A DNA stretch of 64,000 bases from Microvirga soli (GTDB lineage Bacteria; Pseudomonadota; Alphaproteobacteria; Rhizobiales; Beijerinckiaceae): contig NZ_JAERQE010000024.1 in assembly GCF_016734765.1 (NCBI RefSeq), positions 1-64,000 on the forward strand. The letters are read 5' to 3'. Below the pieces are notes generated by a model. It was given only the letters and a program-made list of their open reading frames with translations, had not been told where the DNA came from and ran no database searches. Made by a program: the position numbers and the translations under genes. Positions 33,976-42,825 of the stretch are shown here, piece by piece (the stretch's first letter is position 1; each line of letters starts with the position of its first letter).

Positions 33976-35172
33976 ATGACAGATATCACGCGCAGACATA
34001 TTCTCGGCACTGGCATTGCCTTTGCCAGCACAGTGGCAATGCCGGCGATCTTGCGGGCCCAGACAGGTCCCATCAAGCTCGGAACGCTGACCCCGCTCAC
34101 CGGCTCGGGAGGCTCCTATGGCCCGGCCATGGCGGATACTGTGAAGAAGGCCGCTGACGAGATCAACAAGGCAGGCGGCATTCTCGGACGTCAACTGCTC
34201 ATCATCTCGGAAGACGATCAGACCAGCCCTGAAGCGGGTCTGCGCGCCGCCCGCAAGCTCATCGATATCGACAAGGTCTCCGCCATCATCGGCACCTGGG
34301 CCTCCGCGGTTACCACGGCGGTTGTGCCGGTGTGTTCGCAGTCCGGCGTGTTCCTCTCAACTGTTTCCGGTGCCGAGCCGATCACTCTCCTCCCCCACCA
34401 GGGTTTTCTGATCCGGACGCAGCCGACCACGACCCTGCAAGGAACTAAGTTTGGAGAGTTTGCCCTCGGCGCCAACGCCAAGACAGTGGCGTTCGTCTCG
34501 CCGCAGACGCCCTTCACCGAGTCGCAATATGCGGCACTGACCAAGACCGTCACAGCGGCTGGCGGAAAGACCACCTCACTGATCTACGACGACAAGAAGA
34601 CGACCCTGCGCACCGAGGTCGATCAGGTGCTGCGCGGCAAGCCTGATGCGATCGTGATGGGCGGCTATACCAACGATACTGCCGTGCTCGTCCGCGATCT
34701 CTACCGCGCCAACTATCGCGGCAGCCTGTTCGGCTTCGGTTATTCCGTGAACAAGCAGCTTGTGGACGCGCTTCCGGCAGATGTGAGCGAAGGCATCTAC
34801 ACCCTGTCTCCGTCTCCTGCCGAAGGCAGCAACGCCTACAAGAACGTGGCGCGCCTCCTCGGCGTCGACTCGCCCGATACGTATAGTTGCCAAGTCTACG
34901 ACCACCTCAACCTGATCGCCATGGCCATGGCGGTTGGCAAGGGTGACACCGGCACCATTATCAAGGACAACGTGCGCAAGGTATCGCAAGGCGGCGGTGA
35001 GCGCGTCGAAACCGCAGTCGATGGGCTCAAGCTGATCGCCGACGGCAAGAAGGTCGACTATGACGGCGCTTCCGGCCCCTGCGACTTCACCGACATCGGC
35101 GACATCACCGATGCTAAGTTCCGCTACGAGCAGGTCAAGGGCGGTAAGATCATCCTGCTGAAGATTGCGTGA
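33976..35172 (+). CDS. Periplasmic amino acid/amide-binding protein, set 1
   Basis: A 398-residue type I periplasmic binding protein (Peripla_BP_6). The N terminus TRRHILGTGIAFASTVAMPA looks like a twin-arginine signal, cleaved after ILRAQ. The mature part begins IKLGTLTPLTGSGGSYG and contains the lobes KLIDIDKVSAIIGTWAS and AIVMGGYTNDTAVLVRDLY. Ligand identity is not evident. The longer frame from 33775 overlaps livF and is rejected; ATG at 33976 has AAGAGGAC upstream. Confidence 0.9.
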   Translation: MTDITRRHILGTGIAFASTVAMPAILRAQTGPIKLGTLTPLTGSGGSYGPAMADTVKKAADEINKAGGILGRQLLIISEDDQTSPEAGLRAARKLIDIDKVSAIIGTWASAVTTAVVPVCSQSGVFLSTVSGAEPITLLPHQGFLIRTQPTTTLQGTKFGEFALGANAKTVAFVSPQTPFTESQYAALTKTVTAAGGKTTSLIYDDKKTTLRTEVDQVLRGKPDAIVMGGYTNDTAVLVRDLYRANYRGSLFGFGYSVNKQLVDALPADVSEGIYTLSPSPAEGSNAYKNVARLLGVDSPDTYSCQVYDHLNLIAMAMAVGKGDTGTIIKDNVRKVSQGGGERVETAVDGLKLIADGKKVDYDGASGPCDFTDIGDITDAKFRYEQVKGGKIILLKIA

Positions 35173-36038
35173 TGTTCGACGCGGTCCTTCAAGCTCTTGT
35201 CAATGGCGTGATCGCCGGAGCGCTCCTGGCGATTCCGGCGCTCGGCTTCAGCGCCATCTTCGCGGTGTTGCGGTTCCCGAATTTCGCGATTGGTGCGTTG
35301 GCCACGGCCGGCGCATACATCGCCTGGATCGCGAACGTCAACTTCGGTCTTCCCATCGTCGCGGCGATTGTCATTGCCTTCGTGAGCGCGGCGATCTTCG
35401 GGGCAGCGCTTGAGTACGGTGCGCTGGAGCGTCTTGGACGGGGCGGAGCGCTGATGAAAGCCATCGGGTCGCTTGCCATGTCGATGGTGATCGAGAACAT
35501 AGTTCGCTTTTTCTTTGGCAACGATTTGCGGGCGTTCGACCTTCCATTGGCCCGCGATCTTGTCTTCGGCCCGATCCGGATCGGGCCGCAGCAGATCACC
35601 AACTTCATCTTCGCTCTTGCCATCATGGTTGCGATCTGGGCCTTTCTGTCGTTCTCGTCGCTCGGACGCTCAATGCGGGCGGTTGCGGACAATGCCGACC
35701 TGGCGCGGTTAAAAGGCATCAACCCCCGCTTGATAGCGCTGGTAACTGTCGCAGTCGGGAGCGGCTTATGCGGCGTCGGGGGCACGCTCATCGGCTTGGA
35801 TACGTCCATCGATCCTCTTCTGGGAGGACGCGTGCTCCTTTCGGTATTCGCGGCCGCGGTTCTGGGCGGCCTCGGAAGCATTCCCGGCGCTGTGGCGGGT
35901 GCCTTTGTCATCGGTATGGTAGAAGAGATCACGGTGCTTGCGCTGGCTCCCGCGTACCGCCTCGCCGTCGGCTTCATCGTCATCCTTGTAGTGCTCGTGA
36001 TCCGGCCTTCAGGTCTCCTCGGTAGCAAGGCGGGCTGA
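35172..36038 (+). CDS. Liv-type ABC permease (LivH-like), set 1
   Basis: A 288-residue inner-membrane permease with about eight hydrophobic helices. The conserved cytoplasmic loop GRSMRAVADNADLARLKGINP couples to the ATPases. VLGGLGSIPGAVAGAFVIGMVEE near the end is typical of LivH. The ATG shares its A with the upstream stop codon (TGATG); a GTG three bases earlier is an alternative. It pairs with the LivM-like protein downstream. Confidence 0.9.
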   Translation: MFDAVLQALVNGVIAGALLAIPALGFSAIFAVLRFPNFAIGALATAGAYIAWIANVNFGLPIVAAIVIAFVSAAIFGAALEYGALERLGRGGALMKAIGSLAMSMVIENIVRFFFGNDLRAFDLPLARDLVFGPIRIGPQQITNFIFALAIMVAIWAFLSFSSLGRSMRAVADNADLARLKGINPRLIALVTVAVGSGLCGVGGTLIGLDTSIDPLLGGRVLLSVFAAAVLGGLGSIPGAVAGAFVIGMVEEITVLALAPAYRLAVGFIVILVVLVIRPSGLLGSKAG

Positions 36039-36042
36039 CAAC

Positions 36043-36942
36043 ATGCTGACCTATATCCTGTTCACGCTCGTCGTCGGCTCGATCTATGCGCTGTTGGCGC
36101 AGAGCCTGATGCTGTCCTGGGGACTGGCGGGGCTCGTCAATCTCGGCCTTGCCGGATTCTTTGCGGTCGGCGCCTATGCTTCGGCCATGCTCACCACATG
36201 GGAACAAGCACCGATCCTGGTCGGCGTTTTCGCAGCTGTGCTGGCTGGAGGCTTCGCAGGCCTGCTGGTGTGCTTCTCGACCCTTCGCCTGCGGGACGAC
36301 TATCTCGCGATCGTGACGCTCGGCTTTGCCGAGATCGTGCGGATCGTGGCCTCAAACGAAGTCTGGCTCACCGGAGGCACTGATGGCATCTCCGGCGTTC
36401 CGGTGATGATCGCCCGTGACACGGGAATCTGGTTCCATCTCGGGACCCTGTTGATCACCGTCGCGGCCGTTATCCTAGTCTACGTGCTTCAGCGCAGGCT
36501 CCTCGCGTCTCCTTGGGGACGGGCGTTGCGTGCTGTCCGGGAGGACCAAACCGTTGCCTCGGTAGCAGGCAAAAGCATCGTGCGCTTCAAGGCTCAAGCC
36601 TTCTCCCTCGCGGCTGCGATCGCAGGTCTGGCGGGTGCCCTCTACGGCCACTACACGAGCTACGTCGCGCCGGATCAATTCCAGCCACTGATCACGATCT
36701 ATATTTTCCTTGCGGTCACAGCCGGTGGAAACGCTCGCCCGGCGGGTGCAGTGCTCGGTGCCTATCTTCTCGTCGCCTTTCTTGAGGCGACACGTTTTCT
36801 GGCCGAAATCGCTCCTGGCGTAACGGCCCTGCAAGCCGCCGCCCTTCGCGAGATCGCCGTCGGTATCGGATTGGTTTTCGTGCTGACCTTGCGTCCCGAC
36901 GGCCTTCTTCCCGAACGTTCACAGAAAGCTCCTGCCTCATGA
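36043..36942 (+). CDS. Liv-type ABC permease (LivM-like), set 1
   Basis: A 299-residue membrane protein with about eight to nine helices. LMLSWGLAGLVNLGLAGFFAVGAYASA and LRLRDDYLAIVTLGFAEIVRI are LivM hallmarks, as is the loop SPWGRALRAVREDQTVASVAGKSIVRFK. It follows the LivH-like gene by 4 bases and overlaps the GAF gene by 4, consistent with one transcript. Confidence 0.9.
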   Translation: MLTYILFTLVVGSIYALLAQSLMLSWGLAGLVNLGLAGFFAVGAYASAMLTTWEQAPILVGVFAAVLAGGFAGLLVCFSTLRLRDDYLAIVTLGFAEIVRIVASNEVWLTGGTDGISGVPVMIARDTGIWFHLGTLLITVAAVILVYVLQRRLLASPWGRALRAVREDQTVASVAGKSIVRFKAQAFSLAAAIAGLAGALYGHYTSYVAPDQFQPLITIYIFLAVTAGGNARPAGAVLGAYLLVAFLEATRFLAEIAPGVTALQAAALREIAVGIGLVFVLTLRPDGLLPERSQKAPAS

Positions 36943-37433
36943 ACAACCAATTGCTTCAGGCCTACCTCTCCGTCACCGACGCAATCGCGCAGGACGCCTC
37001 GCCTGAGGCGGCATACCGTGCCGTCGAAAGGGCCATCAACGACCTGATAGGCCACGGTCTCTTCACCATCCTCGTGCGTTGCGAGGGCGGTGAGGAGGTC
37101 GAGAGGGTCTACTCGTCCCAGCCGGAAGCCTACCCTGTGCAAGGCCGCAAGCGCATGGGGCCGACGCCCTGGGGTGATCTCGTGCTGACGCGCAAGCAGA
37201 CCTTCCTCGGTCGCGACAAAGAAGCGATCCGCTGGGCTTTCCCCGACCATGAGCTGATCGAGAGCCTCGGGCTCGGCTGCGTCATCAACGTGTCCGTGCA
37301 GGAAGGCGGGGAGATCCTCGGAACCCTAAACGTCCTGGATGAGGAGGGGGCCTATTCGAGCGAGGATCAGGTTGCCATCGTGCGCTCCTTCACACCGTTG
37401 CTCATTTCCGCCCTGACGAAAGCCCGCAAGTAA
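36939..37433 (+). CDS. GAF-domain protein within the transporter operon
   Basis: A 164-residue protein consisting of one GAF-like domain (about 10-160: INDLIGHGLFTILVRCEGGEEVERVYSSQPEAYP, then GCVINVSVQEGGEILGTLNVLDEEGAYSSEDQ). It has no output or DNA-binding domain. It overlaps the permease gene by 4 bases, so it belongs to the operon. It might sense the substrate or a derivative, or act as an allosteric partner of the enzymes; no direct evidence. Such single GAF proteins recur next to Liv operons with amidohydrolases. Confidence 0.8.
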   Translation: MNNQLLQAYLSVTDAIAQDASPEAAYRAVERAINDLIGHGLFTILVRCEGGEEVERVYSSQPEAYPVQGRKRMGPTPWGDLVLTRKQTFLGRDKEAIRWAFPDHELIESLGLGCVINVSVQEGGEILGTLNVLDEEGAYSSEDQVAIVRSFTPLLISALTKARK

Positions 37434-37459
37434 AAGCCATTGCTCATAGGAGACATGCA

Positions 37460-38698
37460 TTGTCCGCAATCCTGTTCAAGAACGCCAGCGTCCTCGACGG
37501 ACGGAGAAACGAAGCTCTTGCAGATCAAAACGTTCTCGTGGAGGACGGCGAGATCCGGGAGGTGTCTGATGGCCCTATCACAGCTTCGTCCGCCCGCGTG
37601 ATCGACCTCGCCGGCAAGACCTTGATGCCCGGCCTGATCGATTGCCACGTTCACGTCATCGCCACCGTCGCCAATCTCGGCGCCAACGCCGAGTTGCCGA
37701 ACACGCTCGTGGCGCTGCGCTCCGCCAAGATCATGCGCGAGATGCTGATGCGCGGCTTCACCACCGTCCGCGATCTGGGCGGCGCCGATCATGGCCTCGT
37801 CATGGCGATCGAGGAGGGGCTTATCGAGGCTCCGCGACTCGTCATCTGCGGCAAGGCGCTCTCACAAACCGGGGGCCACACCGATTACCGCGGCCGATAC
37901 CACGCCCGCAACGTCGACTACTACGCGGATAAGGCCGGCAGCCTCGGTCGCGTCGTCGATGGTGTGGACGACGTCCGCCGGGCTGCCCGCGAGGAGATCA
38001 AGGCCGGGGCCCAGTTCATCAAGATCATGGCCAATGGTGGTGTGTCGTCGCCGACAGACCCCATCGCATTCCTCGGCTTGTCCGCGGACGAGATCCGCGC
38101 TGCGGTCGAGGAGGCGCGCAACGCGCAAACCTATGTCGCCGCTCATCTTTACACGGATGAGGCCATCCGCAGGGCGGTGGAGCTCGGGGTCGAGTCCATC
38201 GAGCACGGCAACCTGATCTCGGCCGAAACAGCGCGGCTTGCGAAGGAAAAAGGCGCTTATGTGGTGCCGACCAACGTGACGTTTGATTATCTTGCCAAGG
38301 AAGGCGCCTCCTTCGGGCTGCCGCCGGAATCGGTGGCCAAGATCGAGGACGTGCGCAGCCAGGGCCTTGCTGCACTTCGAACGCTGCACGATGCAGGGGT
38401 CATGATGGCCTACGGCTCGGATCTGCTCGGCGAGATGCACCAGCATCAATCCGATGAGTTCCTCCTGCGTGGTGAGGTGCTGCCTGCGATTGAGGTTATC
38501 CGCTCCGCCACGGTCAACGCCGCCAAGGTCGTCAAACAAGAGGGAAAGCTCGGTGTGGTCGAGGCCGGTGCCCATGCAGATCTCATCGTCGTCGACGGCG
38601 ATCCCTTGAAGGATCTCGCGCTTCTCACTGGCCAAGGGCGGCACATGCCGGCAATCATGAGGGCAGGACGTTTCGTGAAGGATGAGCTGGCAGCCTGA
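37460..38698 (+). CDS. Metal-dependent amidohydrolase
   Basis: A 412-residue member of the amidohydrolase superfamily, subgroup related to Xaa-Pro dipeptidase/arylamidase-like and imidazolonepropionase-like enzymes. Metal ligands are visible: HVH at His63 and His65, Lys in FIKIMANGG, His in AAHLYTDEA and IEHGNL, and Asp in AYGSDLL. It probably hydrolyses a C-N bond in the imported compound. It lacks a signal peptide and is cytoplasmic. The start is TTG at 37460, preceded by AGGAGAC; no in-frame ATG is nearby. The gene lies 26 bases after the GAF gene. Confidence 0.9.
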   Translation: MSAILFKNASVLDGRRNEALADQNVLVEDGEIREVSDGPITASSARVIDLAGKTLMPGLIDCHVHVIATVANLGANAELPNTLVALRSAKIMREMLMRGFTTVRDLGGADHGLVMAIEEGLIEAPRLVICGKALSQTGGHTDYRGRYHARNVDYYADKAGSLGRVVDGVDDVRRAAREEIKAGAQFIKIMANGGVSSPTDPIAFLGLSADEIRAAVEEARNAQTYVAAHLYTDEAIRRAVELGVESIEHGNLISAETARLAKEKGAYVVPTNVTFDYLAKEGASFGLPPESVAKIEDVRSQGLAALRTLHDAGVMMAYGSDLLGEMHQHQSDEFLLRGEVLPAIEVIRSATVNAAKVVKQEGKLGVVEAGAHADLIVVDGDPLKDLALLTGQGRHMPAIMRAGRFVKDELAA

Positions 38699-38709
38699 TC
38701 GACGGAGCC

Positions 38710-38730
38710 GGTCGGACGGCCCGTCCGGCC
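38710..38730 (+). terminator. Strong GC hairpin after the amidohydrolase gene
   Basis: GGTCGGACGG and CCGTCCGGCC pair (one G-T), forming a nearly continuous palindrome 11 bases after the stop codon. It may end the first operon or reduce read-through into the HAD gene. No T-tract follows. Confidence 0.5.
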
Positions 38731-38837
38731 TGCCCGCCGGGCTTGGATCGCCCTTGGCCCCGTGCCCGGCCGCTTCGACAGTACGCCTCGTGCGGTAACG
38801 GCCGTCCGGCAGGCTCGCAACATAGGAGAAACCCGAG

Positions 38838-39557
38838 ATGCGGCTAACCGATTTCAAGGTTCTGACCTTCGACTGTTACGGAACTCTGATCGACTGGGAA
38901 AGCGGCATGGTCGAGGCCCTGAAGCCCCTCACCAGCACGACGGACCGGGCTCTCACGCGGAACGAAATTCTAGAGGCTCATGCGCGCCATGAGTCATCGC
39001 AGCAGCGACAGACGCCGTCGATGCTCTACCGGGATCTCTTGAGCGTTGTCTACAAACGCCTCGCCGAGGAATGGGGCGTCCCTGCCTCACACGAGCAATG
39101 CGTCGCCTATGGCCGCTCCGTTCCCAACTGGCCCGCTTTCCCAGACTCCGCCGACGCGCTCCAGTACCTCAAAAAGCACTACAAGCTCGCGATCCTGTCG
39201 AATGTCGACAACGAGACATTCAGCCACAGCAACCGGCGGCTTCAGGTTGAACTCGATGCCATCTTCACCGCAGAAGACATCGGATCGTACAAGCCGAACC
39301 TGCGGAATTTTGAGTACATGCTCGAGAAGCTTCAGGGCATAGGGCTCGCCAGGGCCGATATCCTTCATACGGCGGAAAGTCTGTTCCATGATCACAAGCC
39401 GGCCAACGATATGGGGCTTGCATCATGTTGGATTTACCGGCGCAAGCAGGAGACGGGCTTCGGAGCCACTATGGATCCAGGCGAAACGCCGAGTTACGAC
39501 TTTCAGTTCACGAATATGGCCGAATTGGCAAAGGCGCATCAGGAGCAGGTCAGCTAA
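38838..39557 (+). CDS. HAD-family hydrolase, haloacid dehalogenase type II-like
   Basis: A 239-residue HAD enzyme. The nucleophile Asp12 sits in TFDCYGTLIDWE. SNVDNETF carries the second-motif residue, the Lys of motif III is in SYKPNLRNF, and motif IV is HTAESLFHDHKPANDMG. The overall pattern resembles type II haloacid dehalogenases, which act on 2-haloacids, but many such proteins are phosphatases. It has a good ribosome-binding site (AGGAGAAA) and lies between the two transporter sets, so it may act in the same pathway. Confidence 0.85.
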   Translation: MRLTDFKVLTFDCYGTLIDWESGMVEALKPLTSTTDRALTRNEILEAHARHESSQQRQTPSMLYRDLLSVVYKRLAEEWGVPASHEQCVAYGRSVPNWPAFPDSADALQYLKKHYKLAILSNVDNETFSHSNRRLQVELDAIFTAEDIGSYKPNLRNFEYMLEKLQGIGLARADILHTAESLFHDHKPANDMGLASCWIYRRKQETGFGATMDPGETPSYDFQFTNMAELAKAHQEQVS

Positions 39558-39769
39558 TGCCAAAGCCGGCAACGCGATTGACCCTTGAGTACGGAGATGG
39601 GAACGTTCCGGCCAGACACGTGCCGGGACATCACTGCCGGTATCGGATGTACCTGCGGTTCCGCCCCGGATCTCCGACCAACGAACGCTCCCGGATGCCG
39701 GCCGCATCGAAACGCAGTCACTCCAACGAGAACGAGCTCCACACCTAGAGCACCAGAAAGGGAACCCAC

Positions 39770-40990
39770 ATGACCCACACCCGCCGGCAATTCATAGGCA
39801 CGATTGGCGCCGCTACGGCGCTGATTGGTGCCCCATCCATCCTTCGTGCGCAGGCCCAAGGCACATTCCGGATCGGAGCGCTCTGCCCAGTCACCGGATC
39901 CGGCAGCCCGTTTGGTTCCGGTATGCAGAAGATGATCATCGCCGCAGCCGAGGCGGTGAACGCCGCCGGCGGCGCCGCCGGGCGCAAGATCGAGATCGTT
40001 TCCGAAGATACCCAGACGAGCCCTCAGGCGGCAGTGCTAGCGGCGAAGAAGCTCATCGACGTCAACAAGGTTCAGGCGGTTCTCGGAACTTGGTCGTCCG
40101 GAGTTTCGCTCGCGGTCGTCCCGTTGACCAATGACGCCAACATCATCCTCATGAACACGTCCGGCGCGCCGGCACTCTCCATGCCTCCCGCAAACGCCAA
40201 GGGACTGTCCTATCGGTTCCAAGCAACCAACGACCGATTCGGTCGCGCCTTTGCGGAGATCTGCGAAAAGGAAGGGTTCAAGCGGCCCGCGACGATGGCC
40301 TTCAACAATGCTTCCGGAGTCGGCAACACGGAAGGCTTCCGCAAAGCCTGGGAGGCCAAGGGCCACAAGCTCGTCGAAAGCGTCGTGTACGAGCCAAACC
40401 AGCCGACTTATCGCTCAGAGCTGCAAAAAGTCCTGGCAGCAAACCCTGATGTGATCGTCACGGGCTCATACCTGGCCGACACCACGATCATCATGCGCGA
40501 GTGGTATCAGAGCGGCCAGCCAGTCAAGTGGGTCATGCCGGGTTGGGCCGCCAGCCCCGATCTCGTGAAGGCTGTCGGCCCTGACGTCGTCGAGGGGGTC
40601 ATCTCTGTCGACTCGGTCTCGAACGAGAATGCTCCGTCCTACAAGGCCTATGATGAAGCCTACCGGAAGGCGACGGGACAGCCGGGGCAGTCAAACGTGT
40701 ATGCGGCCATGACCTGGGATATGGTGCATGTCCTGGCACTGGCAATCGAGGCGGCCAATGGCACGGACATGGCTGCCATCAACGCCAAGATCCGTGAGGT
40801 CTCCAACCCCGCGGGGCAGCAGGTTTATACCTATGCGGAGGGCAAGGAGGCGCTAAAGAAGGGCAAGATCAACTTCGAAGGTGCCTCGTCGGTGCTGGAT
40901 TTCGATCAATACGGCGATGTGACGCCCGACTTCGGCGTCTTCTTCATCGAGGGTGGTCAGCTCAACCGCCGCTATGTCGTCAAGATTTAG
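39770..40990 (+). CDS. Periplasmic amino acid/amide-binding protein, set 2
   Basis: A 406-residue type I periplasmic binding protein with an apparent twin-arginine signal (HTRRQFIGTIGAATALIG, cleaved after LRAQA). The mature protein begins FRIGALCPVTGSGSPFG. Related to the set 1 binding protein in layout (TSPQAAVLAAKKLIDVNKVQAVLGTWSS) but clearly diverged in the ligand-facing parts, so it probably binds a different or related compound. About 210 bases without a gene separate it from the HAD gene, so it likely has its own promoter. Confidence 0.9.
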   Translation: MTHTRRQFIGTIGAATALIGAPSILRAQAQGTFRIGALCPVTGSGSPFGSGMQKMIIAAAEAVNAAGGAAGRKIEIVSEDTQTSPQAAVLAAKKLIDVNKVQAVLGTWSSGVSLAVVPLTNDANIILMNTSGAPALSMPPANAKGLSYRFQATNDRFGRAFAEICEKEGFKRPATMAFNNASGVGNTEGFRKAWEAKGHKLVESVVYEPNQPTYRSELQKVLAANPDVIVTGSYLADTTIIMREWYQSGQPVKWVMPGWAASPDLVKAVGPDVVEGVISVDSVSNENAPSYKAYDEAYRKATGQPGQSNVYAAMTWDMVHVLALAIEAANGTDMAAINAKIREVSNPAGQQVYTYAEGKEALKKGKINFEGASSVLDFDQYGDVTPDFGVFFIEGGQLNRRYVVKI

Positions 40991-41005
40991 CGGCCGCTCC
41001 TAACG

Positions 41006-41029
41006 CCCGGCTCAGTCCACTGGGCCGGG
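41006..41029 (+). promoter_or_regulatory. Intercistronic hairpin between binding protein and permease
   Basis: CCCGGCTCAG and CTGGGCCGGG form a 10-bp stem (one G-T) with the loop TCCA, 16 bases after the binding-protein stop. Such hairpins between a binding-protein gene and its permease genes commonly stabilise the upstream message or terminate partly, giving more binding protein than permease. A second weaker hairpin lies at about 41040-41062. Confidence 0.55.
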
Positions 41030-41077
41030 TGCTGTCCTGGGTCCCTCTGCGGAGAGGACCCCGTTTATAGGTTGTCC

Positions 41078-41941
41078 ATGTTCTATGCCCAGCTCCTTGT
41101 AAACGGTCTGGTCCAAGGCCTCGTCATCGGCTTGGCGGCCCTGTCGATCACGCTCGTGTTCGGCATCGCCCGGTTTCCGAATGCAGCCACCGGCGACTTC
41201 ATGACCTTCGGTGCCTACGCGGCGCTATCCGCCCATAAAGCGACCGGATCAATCGCGATGGGGGGCTTGGCTGCCATTATCGCGACCGGCGTGATCTCCC
41301 TCTTGGCCTATCTGGCCGTGTTCCGTCGCCTAGCCGAGCGATCTGTGGTCGCACTGCTGGTGGCGTCGATCGGCATCGCGTTTTTCATCCGAGCGGTCCT
41401 GGGCGTTGCCTTCGGGCACAGCCAACAGGTCTTTCAGGTCCCGCTCTCGCGTCCCTATGTATTCGGCAGTGTCAGGATTACGCCCCTTGACCTGCAACTG
41501 GCAGCCGTTGCTCTCGCAGCTCTCGCGCTCGTTTTTGCAATCCTGTACCTGACGCCCATCGGACGTCAGATGCGGGCCGTCGCGGACAACCGGGACCTTG
41601 CGCGGGTTTCCGGCATTCGGCCAGATCGCGTGATGATCGCGCTCTGGCTGCTCGCGGGAAGTGTGGCGGGCGTTGCCGGCATGATGCTGGGGATCAAGAC
41701 GATCGTCACACCGGAATTCGGCTGGGAGATGCTGCTCCCTGCCTTCACCGCGGCTATCCTAGGCGGCATCGGGTCCCCGGTCGGCGCCGTTGTTGCCGGC
41801 CTGCTCCTGGGCGTGGTGCAGGAGGTTTCAACCCCGTTCGTCGGCTTCACCTACAAGATCGCCTTAGCCTTCATCATCATGCTGGCCGTGCTTCTCGTAC
41901 GGCCGCGGGGCCTGTTCGGCCGACTGGAAGGAGCACGCTGA
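41078..41941 (+). CDS. Liv-type ABC permease (LivH-like), set 2
   Basis: A 287-residue permease with about eight helices. It has LVIGLAALSITLVFGIARFPNAATGD near the N terminus, the coupling loop IGRQMRAVADNRDLARVSGIRP, and AILGGIGSPVGAVVAGLLLG near the end. The ATG at 41078 is preferred over the TTG at 41072. Its stop overlaps the next start by one base. Confidence 0.9.
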   Translation: MFYAQLLVNGLVQGLVIGLAALSITLVFGIARFPNAATGDFMTFGAYAALSAHKATGSIAMGGLAAIIATGVISLLAYLAVFRRLAERSVVALLVASIGIAFFIRAVLGVAFGHSQQVFQVPLSRPYVFGSVRITPLDLQLAAVALAALALVFAILYLTPIGRQMRAVADNRDLARVSGIRPDRVMIALWLLAGSVAGVAGMMLGIKTIVTPEFGWEMLLPAFTAAILGGIGSPVGAVVAGLLLGVVQEVSTPFVGFTYKIALAFIIMLAVLLVRPRGLFGRLEGAR

Positions 41942-42825
41942 TGGAAGCCTATTTCATCGCGATCGGTATCATTGCCCTCATCTATGTGATCCTGAGCCTG
42001 GGCCTGACCCTGCAATATGGCCTGACAGGCTTGATCAACTTCGGGCACGTCGGCTTCTTTGCGATCGGGGCCTATACCAGTGCCCTACTGGCCCTGAAGG
42101 GCGTGCCACTGGTTTTCAGTTTCGCGGCCGCTGCCGCCCTGGCCGGTCTCGCCGCCTGGCCGCTCGGCCTCGTGTCCCTTCGGCTGCGGGACGACTATTT
42201 CGCGATCGTCACGCTCGGGTTCTCCGAAGTGGTCAGGATCGTCATCACGAGTGAGAGGTGGCTGACAAACGGCGTTCAGGGCCTCCCCGGCATCCCGCGG
42301 CTCTACGAAGGCTTGGGAGGATCTGCGGCTCAGTTGGCCGTCTTGGTCACGGTCTTGGCCGTAACTCTCGTGGGGGCATGGATCATCCGTCGCATCGCGG
42401 GCTCGCCGTTCGGGCGCCTCATCGAAGCCATCCGCGACAACGAAGAGGCCGTGCAGGCACTCGGAAAGGATCCGGCCCGGTTCAAGGTCCAGGTGCTTGT
42501 GGTCGGTGCCGCGCTCGCCGGGATCGCGGGCGCATTCTACGCCCATTACATCACCTATATCGTCCCCGATCAGTTCATCCCGCTTGTGACGTTCTACGTC
42601 TGGATGGCGATCATCATGGGCGGCGTCGGGCGCGTTTCCGGTGCGATCGTGGGTACCGCCATCCTAATGCTTTTCCTGGAGGGGTCACGCTTCCTGCGCG
42701 ACATCGTTCCCGGAGTTTCCGAAGTCGATATGGCCTCGGTGCGCATCGGGGCGGTCGGTCTGCTTTTGGTGTTGTTCATCATGTATCGCCCGCAGGGTCT
42801 CATGGGGGATTATACGAAGCGATGA
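41941..42825 (+). CDS. Liv-type ABC permease (LivM-like), set 2
   Basis: A 294-residue permease. LQYGLTGLINFGHVGFFAIGAYTSA, SLRLRDDYFAIVTLGFSEVVRI and the loop FGRLIEAIRDNEEAVQALGKDPARFK are LivM signatures. About eight to nine helices. Translation is coupled to both neighbours: its ATG shares a base with the previous stop and its end overlaps the ATPase gene by 4 bases. Confidence 0.9.
   Translation: MEAYFIAIGIIALIYVILSLGLTLQYGLTGLINFGHVGFFAIGAYTSALLALKGVPLVFSFAAAAALAGLAAWPLGLVSLRLRDDYFAIVTLGFSEVVRIVITSERWLTNGVQGLPGIPRLYEGLGGSAAQLAVLVTVLAVTLVGAWIIRRIAGSPFGRLIEAIRDNEEAVQALGKDPARFKVQVLVVGAALAGIAGAFYAHYITYIVPDQFIPLVTFYVWMAIIMGGVGRVSGAIVGTAILMLFLEGSRFLRDIVPGVSEVDMASVRIGAVGLLLVLFIMYRPQGLMGDYTKR

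Noticed and set aside
35189..36028. 279-codon minus-strand open frame over the set 1 LivH gene
   Set aside because: Composition (Ala/Arg/Met/Ser-rich, low complexity) is what an antisense of a permease gene gives.
37862..38857. 331-codon minus-strand open frame over the amidohydrolase gene
   Set aside because: Shadow frame of a high-GC gene; no recognisable protein and no ribosome-binding site, while the plus frame shows all metal ligands.
42258..42821. 188-codon N-terminal extension of the set 2 LivG gene
   Set aside because: It runs through the LivM gene in another frame and is Arg/His-rich nonsense; the ATG at 42822 overlaps the LivM stop in the usual way.
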